Part shown: positions 55,243-63,312 of the stretch, in pieces | Numbering within the stretch: position 1 is the stretch's first letter | How the letters are laid out: the number at the start of each line of letters is the position of its first letter | DNA from: Pseudomonas sp. S04 | GTDB lineage: Bacteria > Pseudomonadota > Gammaproteobacteria > Pseudomonadales > Pseudomonadaceae | Assembly (NCBI RefSeq): GCF_009834545.1 | Contig: NZ_CP019427.1 | Coordinates: forward strand, 2,114,001-2,178,000 | Length of the DNA: 64,000 nucleotides | Direction of reading: 5' to 3' | Position numbers and translations under genes: made by a program | The notes under the pieces: model-generated | The model's database searches: none | What the model was told of the DNA's origin: nothing | The model's input: only the letters and a program-made list of their open reading frames with translations

Positions 55243-56085
55243 TCATTGAACATCCGCGCATCTGTTCACCGTAGATATCGCCTCGCGCCATTCCGGAGAC
55301 AACTCAATGGCCAGCGCTTGCATAGTTTCCAATGCTGGTGGCGAGCGTCGTTCGCGTGACCGGCGCGTCTCGATTCGGTGGACTGGTAGGCCGAGGGAGG
55401 CGGCATTGAGATACGCCACTCGGTCTGGAACTATGGTTTCTAGAACCGAGATGTTGGTAGCCCCAGCGAAGGTCTCGCGCAGGTCTCGGATGATCATTCG
55501 CGTGTCTACTCGGATGCTATTTACCTGGTTCAGCAGCAGTCGCAACGGTGGCGGCGTAATACCCAGGTGACGAAATGATTCGAGATCACTGAACAGCCTC
55601 AAAGTGCCGCGGCGTAGTTCGCGGGCGGCTAGCATTTCCGGTGTGATGGGGGAGAGGGCGATATCGCAGGCGAGGATGGCCATCTCTACTAGCACGCTAC
55701 GTGCGCCTTGGGTGTCGATCAAAAGCAGGTCATAACGGGGGCGAAAATCGTCGAGCAAATTGCGCAGCCGTAATCTCCCGTCAGGGGCGTGCAGCAGTAA
55801 TGTACTCAACTGGCCCTGAGCGTCGTTGGAGATGATGAGGTCGAGCCCTGCAATCACGGTCCTGGAAATAATCTGTGCAGGCGTTGTTAACTTGAGTGCA
55901 ATGAGCTCGTGAGCGCCAGCAATAGCTTTCTGGCTCAAGGCGTAATAGCTGGAGAGGGTGGGTTGGCTATCCAGATCGAGCAGTAGAACACGTAGACCAG
56001 CATCCGCCAGCAGACCGCCGAGATTGGCGGATACTGTGGTTTTGCCTACGCCACCTTTCGTTGAAACCACCGATAGCACATGCAT
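55243..56085 (-). CDS. parA: ParA/Soj-family partition ATPase
   Basis: This 280-residue ATPase has the deviant Walker A KGGVGKTT at residues 10-17. Switch/Walker B regions include LLLDLDSQPTLS and DLLLIDTQGA. In PAPI-1-type elements the Soj homologue is needed to keep the excised circle. It typically lies near one end of such ICEs, as here. It overlaps no neighbour; the AlpA-like gene is 4 bases upstream. Confidence 0.94.
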   Translation of the reverse strand: MHVLSVVSTKGGVGKTTVSANLGGLLADAGLRVLLLDLDSQPTLSSYYALSQKAIAGAHELIALKLTTPAQIISRTVIAGLDLIISNDAQGQLSTLLLHAPDGRLRLRNLLDDFRPRYDLLLIDTQGARSVLVEMAILACDIALSPITPEMLAARELRRGTLRLFSDLESFRHLGITPPPLRLLLNQVNSIRVDTRMIIRDLRETFAGATNISVLETIVPDRVAYLNAASLGLPVHRIETRRSRERRSPPALETMQALAIELSPEWREAISTVNRCADVQ

Positions 56086-56089
56086 GGCA

Positions 56090-56320
56090 TCAGACCTGTT
56101 GGCCTAAGCGCTCAACGACCCACTGCTCGATTTCTAGCGAGTCCCAGCCAACCGCACGCAACCCTATGCGTTTGGCTTGAGGGAATTTACCTTCCTTCAT
56201 CAGGTTATAGATGTGTGCACGCTTGAAGCCGGTTTTACGCTCCACCTCCTCACGCCGCATGATGTGACGTTCGAGCGGCGGTTGGAGCAAGTCTGCAATA
56301 GGTGAAAGCTGATTGAACAT
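56090..56320 (-). CDS. AlpA-like helix-turn-helix regulator
   Basis: This 76-residue protein has a MerR/AlpA-type helix-turn-helix (MRREEVERKTGFKRAHIYNL, then MKEGKFPQAKRIGLRAVGW). AlpA-type proteins control integrase or excisionase genes of islands and prophages. It may regulate parA or excision. ATG 56320 is chosen; 56329 also fits. Confidence 0.88.
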   Translation of the reverse strand: MFNQLSPIADLLQPPLERHIMRREEVERKTGFKRAHIYNLMKEGKFPQAKRIGLRAVGWDSLEIEQWVVERLGQQV

Positions 56321-56393
56321 GATGGTCACTCCTGGCGTCGATTGGCGCGTAGTGGGAAGTGACCTGAATTGAATAGCAGAAACGGTAGAGAGT

Positions 56394-56428
56394 CATTGCA
56401 CTGCAATTGGGATGATTGCGGTGCAATG
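56394..56428. repeat. Inverted repeat between AlpA-like gene and upstream gene
   Basis: Arms of 14 bases (8 bp CATTGCAC/GTGCAATG, one mismatch, 5 bp GCAAT/ATTGC) flank a 7-base loop, 74 bases before the AlpA-like start. It may be an operator for that regulator or a terminator-like hairpin. Confidence 0.5.
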
Positions 56429-56432
56429 GGAC

Positions 56433-57182
56433 TCAGCGCTTCGAGAGACTTCGTTTGGCAGCAGCGAATTTTTCATCCAAGGTGCGCTTGGAAATGCCAG
56501 ACAGGTTTTTATGGTGAGCGGTCAGCGCGTCGACAATGGCAGCTTGGGATCTGAAAACTGAATGAGGTTTTCCCGAGGGGGAGTGATCTAGGAAAAGGCT
56601 GACCATTGCACCGATGATGTGGAGGTACGCGGTTTCGCTCCGGTCGCTAACCTTACTATTGGTCTTGAGCAGGTGATGTATGTTCTCCTTTTCCAATCCG
56701 ATACTTTCAAGTTCATTTAACAGTTGCTGATAGGCTGTTTCTATATTTTTTAACTGTAGTTGCAAGGCGTCCCGATCACATTGTAAGGTTAAATATGCAC
56801 CTATACTTATAGTATTCTGCTGCTTGAGTGAACCTTCAAAAAGAAACGCCGGTCGCTGGTCAGGATAGTATCGCGACATCCAGAACCTAAGATCAGTATG
56901 GCGCACGGTTATTTGGTTGCAGTCAATGGGTGTTCCAGTTGCGACTGGCACGCCGAAGCAACCGTAGGCGAGTTCTCCATGTTGAATCCCATCCAAAATT
57001 TTTTCGGTATTTGCATGCAAACATGGCCACTGTGGGAAGGCGATTTTGAGCATGGTGGTGCAATGCCGCCCTGCCTCAAGAATTTCCCTCTCGAAGGCCA
57101 TTAAGTTACACCAACGTAAGGCCGCATCAATGGGCCGATAAAAAATCTTCGCGTTGGGATGGCAGCTTCGAGTTGCGTACAT
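56433..57182 (-). CDS. Conserved ICE protein near parA, unknown function
   Basis: This 249-residue protein begins MYATRSCHPNAKIFYRPIDA and has QITVRHTDLRFWMSRYYPDQ, then RPAFLF. The C-terminal part ends LSGISKRTLDEKFAAAKRSL and may include a helix-turn-helix. Similar proteins lie beside parA in related Pseudomonas elements as I recall. AAGGAGGAG before ATG 57182 makes this start clear; the longer frame is not needed. It is the last clear ICE gene. Confidence 0.8.
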   Translation of the reverse strand: MYATRSCHPNAKIFYRPIDAALRWCNLMAFEREILEAGRHCTTMLKIAFPQWPCLHANTEKILDGIQHGELAYGCFGVPVATGTPIDCNQITVRHTDLRFWMSRYYPDQRPAFLFEGSLKQQNTISIGAYLTLQCDRDALQLQLKNIETAYQQLLNELESIGLEKENIHHLLKTNSKVSDRSETAYLHIIGAMVSLFLDHSPSGKPHSVFRSQAAIVDALTAHHKNLSGISKRTLDEKFAAAKRSLSKR

Positions 57183-57347
57183 AACAGTTTCTCCTCCTTG
57201 AAATCCGTTGCTCCTGAAGAGTTTATTTTTGAGTGTTTTCTTGAAAAATTTAGGCTTACTAAATTTAGGGGGCATCCAAACGAGCTTTGATGGAACCAAC
57301 GGCTTTAACTGCTGAGCGAGCTTAATTCAGATCGGCTGAAAAAAAAT

Positions 57348-57373
57348 GACAAAAAGTTGATGATTTCCGCCAA
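57348..57373 (+). repeat. Right-end inverted repeat, copy A
   Basis: The 26-base sequence matches the reverse complement of 58456-58481 at 23 positions; it starts GACAAAAAGTTGATG and ends CGCCAA. Confidence 0.75.
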
Positions 57374-57383
57374 TTTTTGCTGA

Positions 57384-57397
57384 TTGACCGTTGGAGG
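57384..57397 (+). repeat. Direct repeat TTGACCGTTGGAGG, copy A
   Basis: This differs at one of 14 positions from TTGACAGTTGGAGG at 58428-58441. In both places it lies beside a copy of the 26-base inverted repeat. Confidence 0.6.
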
Positions 57398-58343
57398 CTC
57401 ATACGTAGTTGATAATTTCTCTGCTGTCAAGCGATCAACCTATATTTTCATGCTCTGAAAGTGAGTTGAAGCAGTTGAACACCTAGAGCAGTTTTCAATC
57501 GTCATAACGGTCTTACTGCGTCCGTTTTCGCTCAGCAGCTAATAACAGCCTGACGCCGGAAGAGTTTGATATACAACCCGTTTCCTCGTTTGGCGAGGCT
57601 GCAGGTGCCAACGTTTTAGGCGGGTATTAGGGAAATATTATCGGCGTATACTAGCCGATCGAGAAATCTAATAGTGAGGAAACCTTTTAAGGAGTCATCC
57701 AACGGCTAATATTTCTTGCATGACTGACGGCGGATCGGATCAAAGGCGGCGGGATTGGAGACTGAATATTTTTACATTTGGGACGAGAAAACTTGACTCT
57801 CACTGGTTCGCTACTTTCATACGACGAGAGTAATAAGAAAGTCCGAATTGCTGGGCGTGATAAAAGTCTGGAGACCTATTCAGTACAAACTCCAGATGAA
57901 CGTAAATGTTCCCTGTAGGCCGGTGCTGCGGGCAAAACTGTATTAGCCTTCTGCGTTCTACGCGTGGTCGCGTCTCTAAATCTTGAAAGGATAATTGATA
58001 CAGCATTTACTTCTTCGTAGTTGCAAAAAGAAGATCTGGAATGGAAGAGGTTGGGCTCCTGTTGATAGGGGCACGTATTGGGAGGCTTTGGCTTGGCAGT
58101 TCTCTTTTTCGTAGACGGAAAAATTCGAGGTTTAATTTCAGTGAGAACTTCTAAGTACCGTAAAAGTGAACGAGACCTATCGACACTGGTGCGTGAGGCT
58201 ACTGGAAAGATAGAACGTCTTTCTTCTTCGGGTATTAGAACAATCAAGTTTCTTTGTTTGGATTCAAGAATTCGCCAGCATTAGGTTTATTTCAGCTTGC
58301 TTTAAAGAAAAACACGATATTTTATAAGCGTAAGAAAGAATTT

Positions 58344-58363
58344 ATTATTAGGCTCCTAATAAT
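58344..58363. repeat. 20-base perfect palindrome
   Basis: ATTATTAGG ct CCTAATAAT has perfect 9-base arms. The size and symmetry suit an operator bound by a dimeric regulator. Confidence 0.6.
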
Positions 58364-58389
58364 TTAGATTCATTCGTCGTGCTTAGAGT

Positions 58390-58429
58390 GTGTTCGGTCT
58401 TTTCGCTGCGTGTTCGGCTTTTTCTTGTT
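58390..58429 (+). repeat. Tandem 20-base direct repeat
   Basis: Two adjacent units share GTGTTCGG followed by a T-rich TTTTC block, starting at 58390 and 58410. Confidence 0.5.
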
Positions 58430-58441
58430 GACAGTTGGAGG
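58428..58441 (+). repeat. Direct repeat TTGACAGTTGGAGG, copy B
   Basis: See 57384-57397. Here it lies 14 bases before the 26-base repeat copy B. Confidence 0.6.
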
Positions 58442-58455
58442 AGGGGCTGATCAGT

Positions 58456-58481
58456 TTGGCTGAAATCGTCAACGTTTTGTC
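58456..58481 (-). repeat. Right-end inverted repeat, copy B
   Basis: This is the partner of 57348-57373 in the opposite orientation. Its plus-strand start TTGGCTGAAATCG also occurs at 47126-47138. Confidence 0.75.
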
Positions 58482-58629
58482 TCTTTTTATTTTGAGCGTT
58501 CAGTTACAGTATTTTCGTAAGTGGATGCGCTGCTTGACGCATTAGTTTGTTGGCTGTGGGGAATGTCTAAAAAGGTTTTGGTTATAGGGTGTCGTCGTTA
58601 TTTTTTTTGACGGGTTCGGAGTTGACTAT

Positions 58630-58785
58630 ATGTCGGGCGCCATAAAAAGTGTCATGGAGTTTGAGGAGGAAATGGATGGCACTTTTAATTCTGCAGTTAT
58701 AGGTTTTCTTGATCTCCTGGAATATCACCACCAGAGCTCTGCAAAGTGGGGGTTGAGGGGGCAGGAGTTACAAATGGTTGGCTGA
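58630..58785 (+). CDS. Possible small protein before mexE
   Basis: This 51-residue frame begins MSGAIKSVMEFEEEMDGTFN and continues with SAVIGFLDLLEYHH. CGGAG lies 8 bases before the ATG, a good ribosome site, and the composition is protein-like. It is not recognised. It could be a small regulator, the end of the ICE, or the remnant of a chromosomal gene. Confidence 0.4.
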   Translation: MSGAIKSVMEFEEEMDGTFNSAVIGFLDLLEYHHQSSAKWGLRGQELQMVG

Positions 58786-58860
58786 TTGAGTGTTGCTGGA
58801 TTGATAAAAAGTTCAAGGATGATCATGTTCAACTAATACAATTACAGGGGCTTATGAACC

Positions 58861-60117
58861 ATGGACCAGTCACTCAAACTCTTGCGGTATCCACTCGCGG
58901 CCCTTGCCGTGCTGGTGATGAGCGCTTGCGGTAAAGCCCCGGAAACCGCCGCCAGCATGCAGGCCGCCAAAGTCAGCGTGGCCAAGGTGCTGGAACAACC
59001 GGTGAATGAATGGGACGAATTCACCGGGCGCCTCGAAGCCCCGGAAACCGTTGAAATCCGACCACGGGTTTCCGGTCAGATCGATCAAGTGGCCTTCACC
59101 GAAGGCGCCCTGGTGAAAAAGGGCGATTTGTTGTTCCAGATCGACCCACGTCCATTCCAGGCTGAAGTGCGCCGCCTTGAAGCCCTAGTCGCCCAAGGCC
59201 GAGCCAACGCCACCCGCAGTGAAAACGAAGCCCAGCGCGGTGAGCGTCTGCGCACCAGCAACGCGATCTCCGCCGAACTGGCTGACTCGCGTACCAGTGC
59301 GTCCCAGGAAGCCCGCGCCGCCGTTGGCGCAGTCCAGGCGCAACTGGACCTGGCCAAACTCAACCTGAGCTTCACCCGCGTCACCTCGCCGATCAGTGGC
59401 CGCGTCAGCCGTGCGGAAATCACCGCCGGCAACTTGGTCACCGCCGATACCACGGCCCTGACCAGCGTGGTTTCCACCGACAAGGTCTACGCCTACTTCG
59501 ATGCCGACGAGCGTGTGTTCCTCAAATACACCCAGCTCGCGCGCCAAGGCCAACGCGGTGCTACCACCCCGGTGTACCTCGGCCTGTCCAATGAAGACGG
59601 CAACCCGCACTTGGGCCAGATGAACTTTGTCGACAACCAGGTCAACCCGAAAACCGGCACCATCCGCGGCCGTGCGGTGTTCGACAACAGCGACGGCACC
59701 TACACCCCAGGTCTCTATGCTCGCCTGAAGCTAGTGGGCAGCGGCACCTACTCCGCCGTGCTGATCAACGACGAAGCCGTGGGTACCGATCTGGGCAAGA
59801 AGTTCGTGCTGGTGATGGATGCCGACAACAACTCCGTGTACCGCTCCGTCGAACTGGGGCCGAAGATCGAAGGTTTGCGCATCGTGCGCAGCGGCCTTAA
59901 CAAGGGCGACACCATTATCGTCAAAGGCTTGCAGCGGGTGCGTCCAGGTTCGCCGGTCACCCCTGAAGTCATCCCCATGGCCAGCAAAGAAGCCCTTGCC
60001 GCTCTGGCACTACAACGACAAGCACTGGAAGCCAACAACTTGCCTCAGGTCAAATCCGCCAAAAGTGCGCCTGGTACAGCAGCGATACTGACCAACACTG
60101 CGACTCCACGCGGCTAA
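58861..60117 (+). CDS. mexE: RND efflux periplasmic adaptor, MexE-like
   Basis: This 418-residue membrane-fusion protein has lipoprotein signal RYPLAALAVLVMSAC with the lipid cysteine at residue 23. The adaptor domains follow: barrel/lipoyl VEIRPRVSGQIDQVAFTEGA, coiled hairpin about residues 100-160, then VTSPISGRVSR. It links the MexF pump to the outer-membrane channel. The sequence closely resembles MexE of MexEF-OprN as I know it. It lies 15 bases before mexF. The usual MexT-type box was not recognised upstream, where ICE-like AT-rich DNA begins. Confidence 0.92.
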   Translation: MDQSLKLLRYPLAALAVLVMSACGKAPETAASMQAAKVSVAKVLEQPVNEWDEFTGRLEAPETVEIRPRVSGQIDQVAFTEGALVKKGDLLFQIDPRPFQAEVRRLEALVAQGRANATRSENEAQRGERLRTSNAISAELADSRTSASQEARAAVGAVQAQLDLAKLNLSFTRVTSPISGRVSRAEITAGNLVTADTTALTSVVSTDKVYAYFDADERVFLKYTQLARQGQRGATTPVYLGLSNEDGNPHLGQMNFVDNQVNPKTGTIRGRAVFDNSDGTYTPGLYARLKLVGSGTYSAVLINDEAVGTDLGKKFVLVMDADNNSVYRSVELGPKIEGLRIVRSGLNKGDTIIVKGLQRVRPGSPVTPEVIPMASKEALAALALQRQALEANNLPQVKSAKSAPGTAAILTNTATPRG

Positions 60118-60132
60118 GAGACTACAACTCCG

Positions 60133-63100
60133 ATGAATTTCTCCCAAATCTTCATTTCACGGCCGATTTTCGCCGCGGTGCTTTCGCTGCTGATTTTGAT
60201 CGCCGGCGCAATTTCGCTGTTCCAACTGCCGATCAGCGAATACCCGGAAGTGGTTCCGCCCACCGTGGTGGTACGCGCCAACTTCCCTGGGGCCAACCCC
60301 AAAGTCATTGGTGAAACCGTGGCGGCTCCGCTGGAGCAGGCCATCACCGGCGTTGAGAACATGCTGTACATGTCCTCACAGTCGACCGCCGACGGCAAGC
60401 TGACCCTGACCATCACCTTCGCCCTGGGCACCGACCTGGACAACGCTCAGGTGCAGGTACAAAACCGTGTAACACGGACCCAGCCGAAACTGCCTGAGGA
60501 AGTGAGTCGCATCGGTATCACTGTGGACAAGGCCTCCCCGAACCTGACCATGGTGGTGCACTTGACCTCGCCGGACAAACGCTACGACATGCTCTACCTG
60601 TCCAACTACGCGATTCTCAACATCAAGGATGAGTTGGCCCGCCTTAGCGGTGTGGGTGATGTGCAGTTGTTCGGCATGGGCGACTACTCCCTGCGCGTCT
60701 GGTTGGACCCGAACAAGATCGCGTCGCGTAACCTGACCGCTACCGATGTGGTGACCGCCATTCGCGAGCAGAACCGTCAAGTGGCCGCTGGTGCCTTGGG
60801 CGCCCAACCAGCCCCGAACGCGACCGCCTTCCAGTTGTCGGTCAATACCCAGGGCCGTCTGGTCACTGAAGAAGAGTTCGAGAATGTCATCATTCGTTCC
60901 GGCGATAACGGTGAAATCACTCGGCTGAAGGACATTGCGCGGGTCGAGCTGGGCTCCAGCCAATACGCGTTGCGCTCCTTGCTTAACAACCAGCCGGCGG
61001 TGGGATTGCCGATCTTCCAGCGTCCTGGCTCCAATGCGATCCAGATATCAAACGACGTTCGTGAAAAAATGGCTGAGTTGAAGAAAAACTTTCCGCAAGG
61101 TATGGATTTCGCCATCGCCTACGATCCAACCGTCTTCGTGCGTGGCTCTATCGAGGCGGTGGTCCACACTCTGTTTGAAGCCTTGATTCTAGTGGTGCTG
61201 GTGGTGATCCTTTTTCTGCAAACCTGGCGCGCCTCGATCATTCCGTTGGTGGCCGTGCCGGTGTCGCTGATTGGTACCTTTGCGGTCATGCACATGTTCG
61301 GTTTCTCGCTTAACGCGCTGTCATTGTTCGGTTTGGTACTCGCTATCGGTATCGTGGTGGACGACGCCATCGTGGTGGTGGAGAACGTTGAGCGCAACAT
61401 TGAGCTGGGCCTGGAGCCCCTCCCGGCCACTCAAAAGGCCATGAGCGAAGTCACTGGTCCGATCATTGCCACGGCACTGGTGCTGTGTGCGGTGTTCATT
61501 CCAGCGGCCTTTATAAGCGGCTTGACCGGGCAGTTTTACAAACAGTTCGCCCTGACCATTGCGATTTCCACGGTGATTTCGGCGTTCAACTCGCTGACCT
61601 TGTCCCCTGCTCTGGCCGCCGTGTTGCTGCGTAGCCATAACACGCCGAAGGATCGTGTCTCAAAAGCGCTCGACAAACTGTTTGGTGGCTGGTTATTCCG
61701 TCCGTTCAATCGCTTTTTCGAGAAAGCCAGCCATGGCTACGTCGGCGCCGTGGCGCGTGTAATCCGCAGCAGCGGTATTGCCTTGGTGCTGTACGCGGGG
61801 CTGATGGTCCTAACCTTCTTTGGTTTTTCCAACACCCCGACCGGTTTCGTACCTGGCCAGGACAAGCAATACCTCGTGGCCTTCGCTCAACTGCCGGATG
61901 CGGCGAGCCTTGATCGCACCGAAGACGTGATCAAGCGCATGTCCGACATTGCCTTGAAACAGCCGGGAGTGGAAAGCACCGCAGCGCTCCCAGGCTTGTC
62001 GATCAACGGCTTCACCAACAGCACGAACAACGGTGTGATATTTGTCACCTTGAAGCCGTTCGACGAGCGTAAAGACCCAAGCATGTCCGCCGGCGCGATT
62101 GCCGGTGCGTTGAACGGAAAATTCGGCGAAATCCAGGAAGCCTACATGGCGATCTTCCCGCCGCCGCCGGTACAGGGCCTGGGCACCATTGGCGGGTTCC
62201 GCCTGCAGATCGAAGACCGGGGCAACCTGGGCTACGACGAGCTGTACAAAGAAACCATGAACATCATCAACAAAAGCCACGGCGTGCCGGAACTGGCTGG
62301 GCTGTTCACCAGCTACACGGTGAACGTGCCTCAGGTCGATGCCGCCATCGACCGCGAAAAAGCCATGACCCACGGCGTGGCCGTCAGCGACATCTTCGAC
62401 ACCCTGCAGATCTACCTAGGTTCGCTGTATGCCAACGACTTCAACCGCTTCGGTCGCACCTATCAGGTCAACGTCCAGGCCGAGCAGCAGTTCCGCCTTG
62501 AACCGGACCAGATCGGCCAGCTCAAAGTGCGCAACAACAAAGGCGAAATGATCCCGCTGGCGACCTTCATCAAGGTCAGCGACACCGCGGGCCCGGACCG
62601 CGTGATGCACTACAACGGCTTTATCACAGCTGAAATCAACGGCGCCGCCGCGCCCGGCTACAGCTCTGGCCAGGCCGAAAAAGCCATCGAGAAACTGCTC
62701 AAGGAGGAACTGCCCAACGGCATGACCTACGAGTGGACCGACCTGACCTACCAGCAGATTCTCTCGGGCAATACCGCGCTGTTCGTGTTCCCGCTCTGCG
62801 TATTGCTGGCGTTCCTGGTGCTCGCCGCCCAGTACGAAAGCTGGAGCCTGCCACTGGCGGTGATCCTGATCGTGCCGATGACCCTGCTCTCGGCCATTAC
62901 CGGGGTGATCCTGTCGGGGGGTGACAACAACATCTTCACCCAGATCGGCTTGATCGTACTGGTGGGCCTGGCGTGTAAGAACGCGATTCTGATCGTCGAG
63001 TTTGCCAAGGACAAACAAGAGGAAGGCCTCGACCCGCTGGCTGCGGTGCTGGAAGCCTGCCGCCTGCGTCTGCGGCCGATCCTGATGACCTCGTTTGCCT

Positions 63101-63312
63101 TCATCATGGGTGTGGTGCCCCTGGTGTTCTCCAGCGGTGCCGGTGCTGAAATGCGACACGCCATGGGTGTCGCGGTGTTCTCCGGGATGCTCGGGGTGAC
63201 CTTCTTCGGCCTGCTGCTGACCCCGGTGTTCTACGTCCTGATCCGCAACTATGTGCAACGCGGTGAGGCTCGCAAAGCCGCTCGCGCCCCGAAGTTGGAG
63301 GCGCAACAATGA
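60133..63312 (+). CDS. mexF: RND efflux transporter, MexF-like
   Basis: This 1059-residue inner-membrane proton-driven pump has 12 membrane segments and two large periplasmic loops. It begins MNFSQIFISRPIFAAVLSLL; the proton-relay region GIVVDDAIVVVENVERN is clear. It is nearly identical in layout to MexF, which exports chloramphenicol, fluoroquinolones and trimethoprim in P. aeruginosa. Its stop overlaps the start of oprN (ATGA). Confidence 0.95.
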   Translation: MNFSQIFISRPIFAAVLSLLILIAGAISLFQLPISEYPEVVPPTVVVRANFPGANPKVIGETVAAPLEQAITGVENMLYMSSQSTADGKLTLTITFALGTDLDNAQVQVQNRVTRTQPKLPEEVSRIGITVDKASPNLTMVVHLTSPDKRYDMLYLSNYAILNIKDELARLSGVGDVQLFGMGDYSLRVWLDPNKIASRNLTATDVVTAIREQNRQVAAGALGAQPAPNATAFQLSVNTQGRLVTEEEFENVIIRSGDNGEITRLKDIARVELGSSQYALRSLLNNQPAVGLPIFQRPGSNAIQISNDVREKMAELKKNFPQGMDFAIAYDPTVFVRGSIEAVVHTLFEALILVVLVVILFLQTWRASIIPLVAVPVSLIGTFAVMHMFGFSLNALSLFGLVLAIGIVVDDAIVVVENVERNIELGLEPLPATQKAMSEVTGPIIATALVLCAVFIPAAFISGLTGQFYKQFALTIAISTVISAFNSLTLSPALAAVLLRSHNTPKDRVSKALDKLFGGWLFRPFNRFFEKASHGYVGAVARVIRSSGIALVLYAGLMVLTFFGFSNTPTGFVPGQDKQYLVAFAQLPDAASLDRTEDVIKRMSDIALKQPGVESTAALPGLSINGFTNSTNNGVIFVTLKPFDERKDPSMSAGAIAGALNGKFGEIQEAYMAIFPPPPVQGLGTIGGFRLQIEDRGNLGYDELYKETMNIINKSHGVPELAGLFTSYTVNVPQVDAAIDREKAMTHGVAVSDIFDTLQIYLGSLYANDFNRFGRTYQVNVQAEQQFRLEPDQIGQLKVRNNKGEMIPLATFIKVSDTAGPDRVMHYNGFITAEINGAAAPGYSSGQAEKAIEKLLKEELPNGMTYEWTDLTYQQILSGNTALFVFPLCVLLAFLVLAAQYESWSLPLAVILIVPMTLLSAITGVILSGGDNNIFTQIGLIVLVGLACKNAILIVEFAKDKQEEGLDPLAAVLEACRLRLRPILMTSFAFIMGVVPLVFSSGAGAEMRHAMGVAVFSGMLGVTFFGLLLTPVFYVLIRNYVQRGEARKAARAPKLEAQQ

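Larger units (their letters stand above)
2294..58600. mobile_element. PFGI-1/MPF-G-class integrative and conjugative element with a Dnd defence island
   Basis: A nearly full set of ICE core genes (relaxase, coupling protein, VirB4-type ATPase, PFL_46xx/47xx proteins, ParAB, RadC, SSB, TopB) lies between tRNA-Pro and mexE. The left border at the tRNA is inferred; the right border lies somewhere between 57183 and 58860 and the given end is approximate. No terminal integrase or flanking direct repeat was seen. PFL_4709 is missing from the usual gene order. The element may be fixed, be a composite of two insertions, or use an integrase I failed to recognise. Confidence 0.75.
57183..58629. other. 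AT-rich right end of the element, repeats but no clear gene
   Basis: About 1.4 kb lacks convincing genes. A plus frame at 58078-58284 (GKIRGLISVRTSKYRKSERD inside) and a minus frame at 57876-58247 overlap each other; either could be a gene remnant. The stretch contains inverted and direct repeats listed separately. The right attachment site should lie here or just beyond, but no copy of the tRNA-Pro 3' end was seen. Confidence 0.45.

Noticed and set aside
58078..58284. 68-residue frame near the right end
   Set aside because: Partly protein-like but no good start or ribosome site and opposed by another frame; kept only as a possible remnant.
57183..58860. Search for a direct repeat of the tRNA-Pro 3' end as right attachment site
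   Set aside because: No sequence resembling GTTCGAATCACTCCG or CCGTCCCGACCA was found by eye on either strand, so no att site is claimed.
58861..63309. mexEF-oprN as ICE cargo
   Set aside because: GC-rich Pseudomonas codon use and high similarity to the chromosomal efflux operon indicate core genome.
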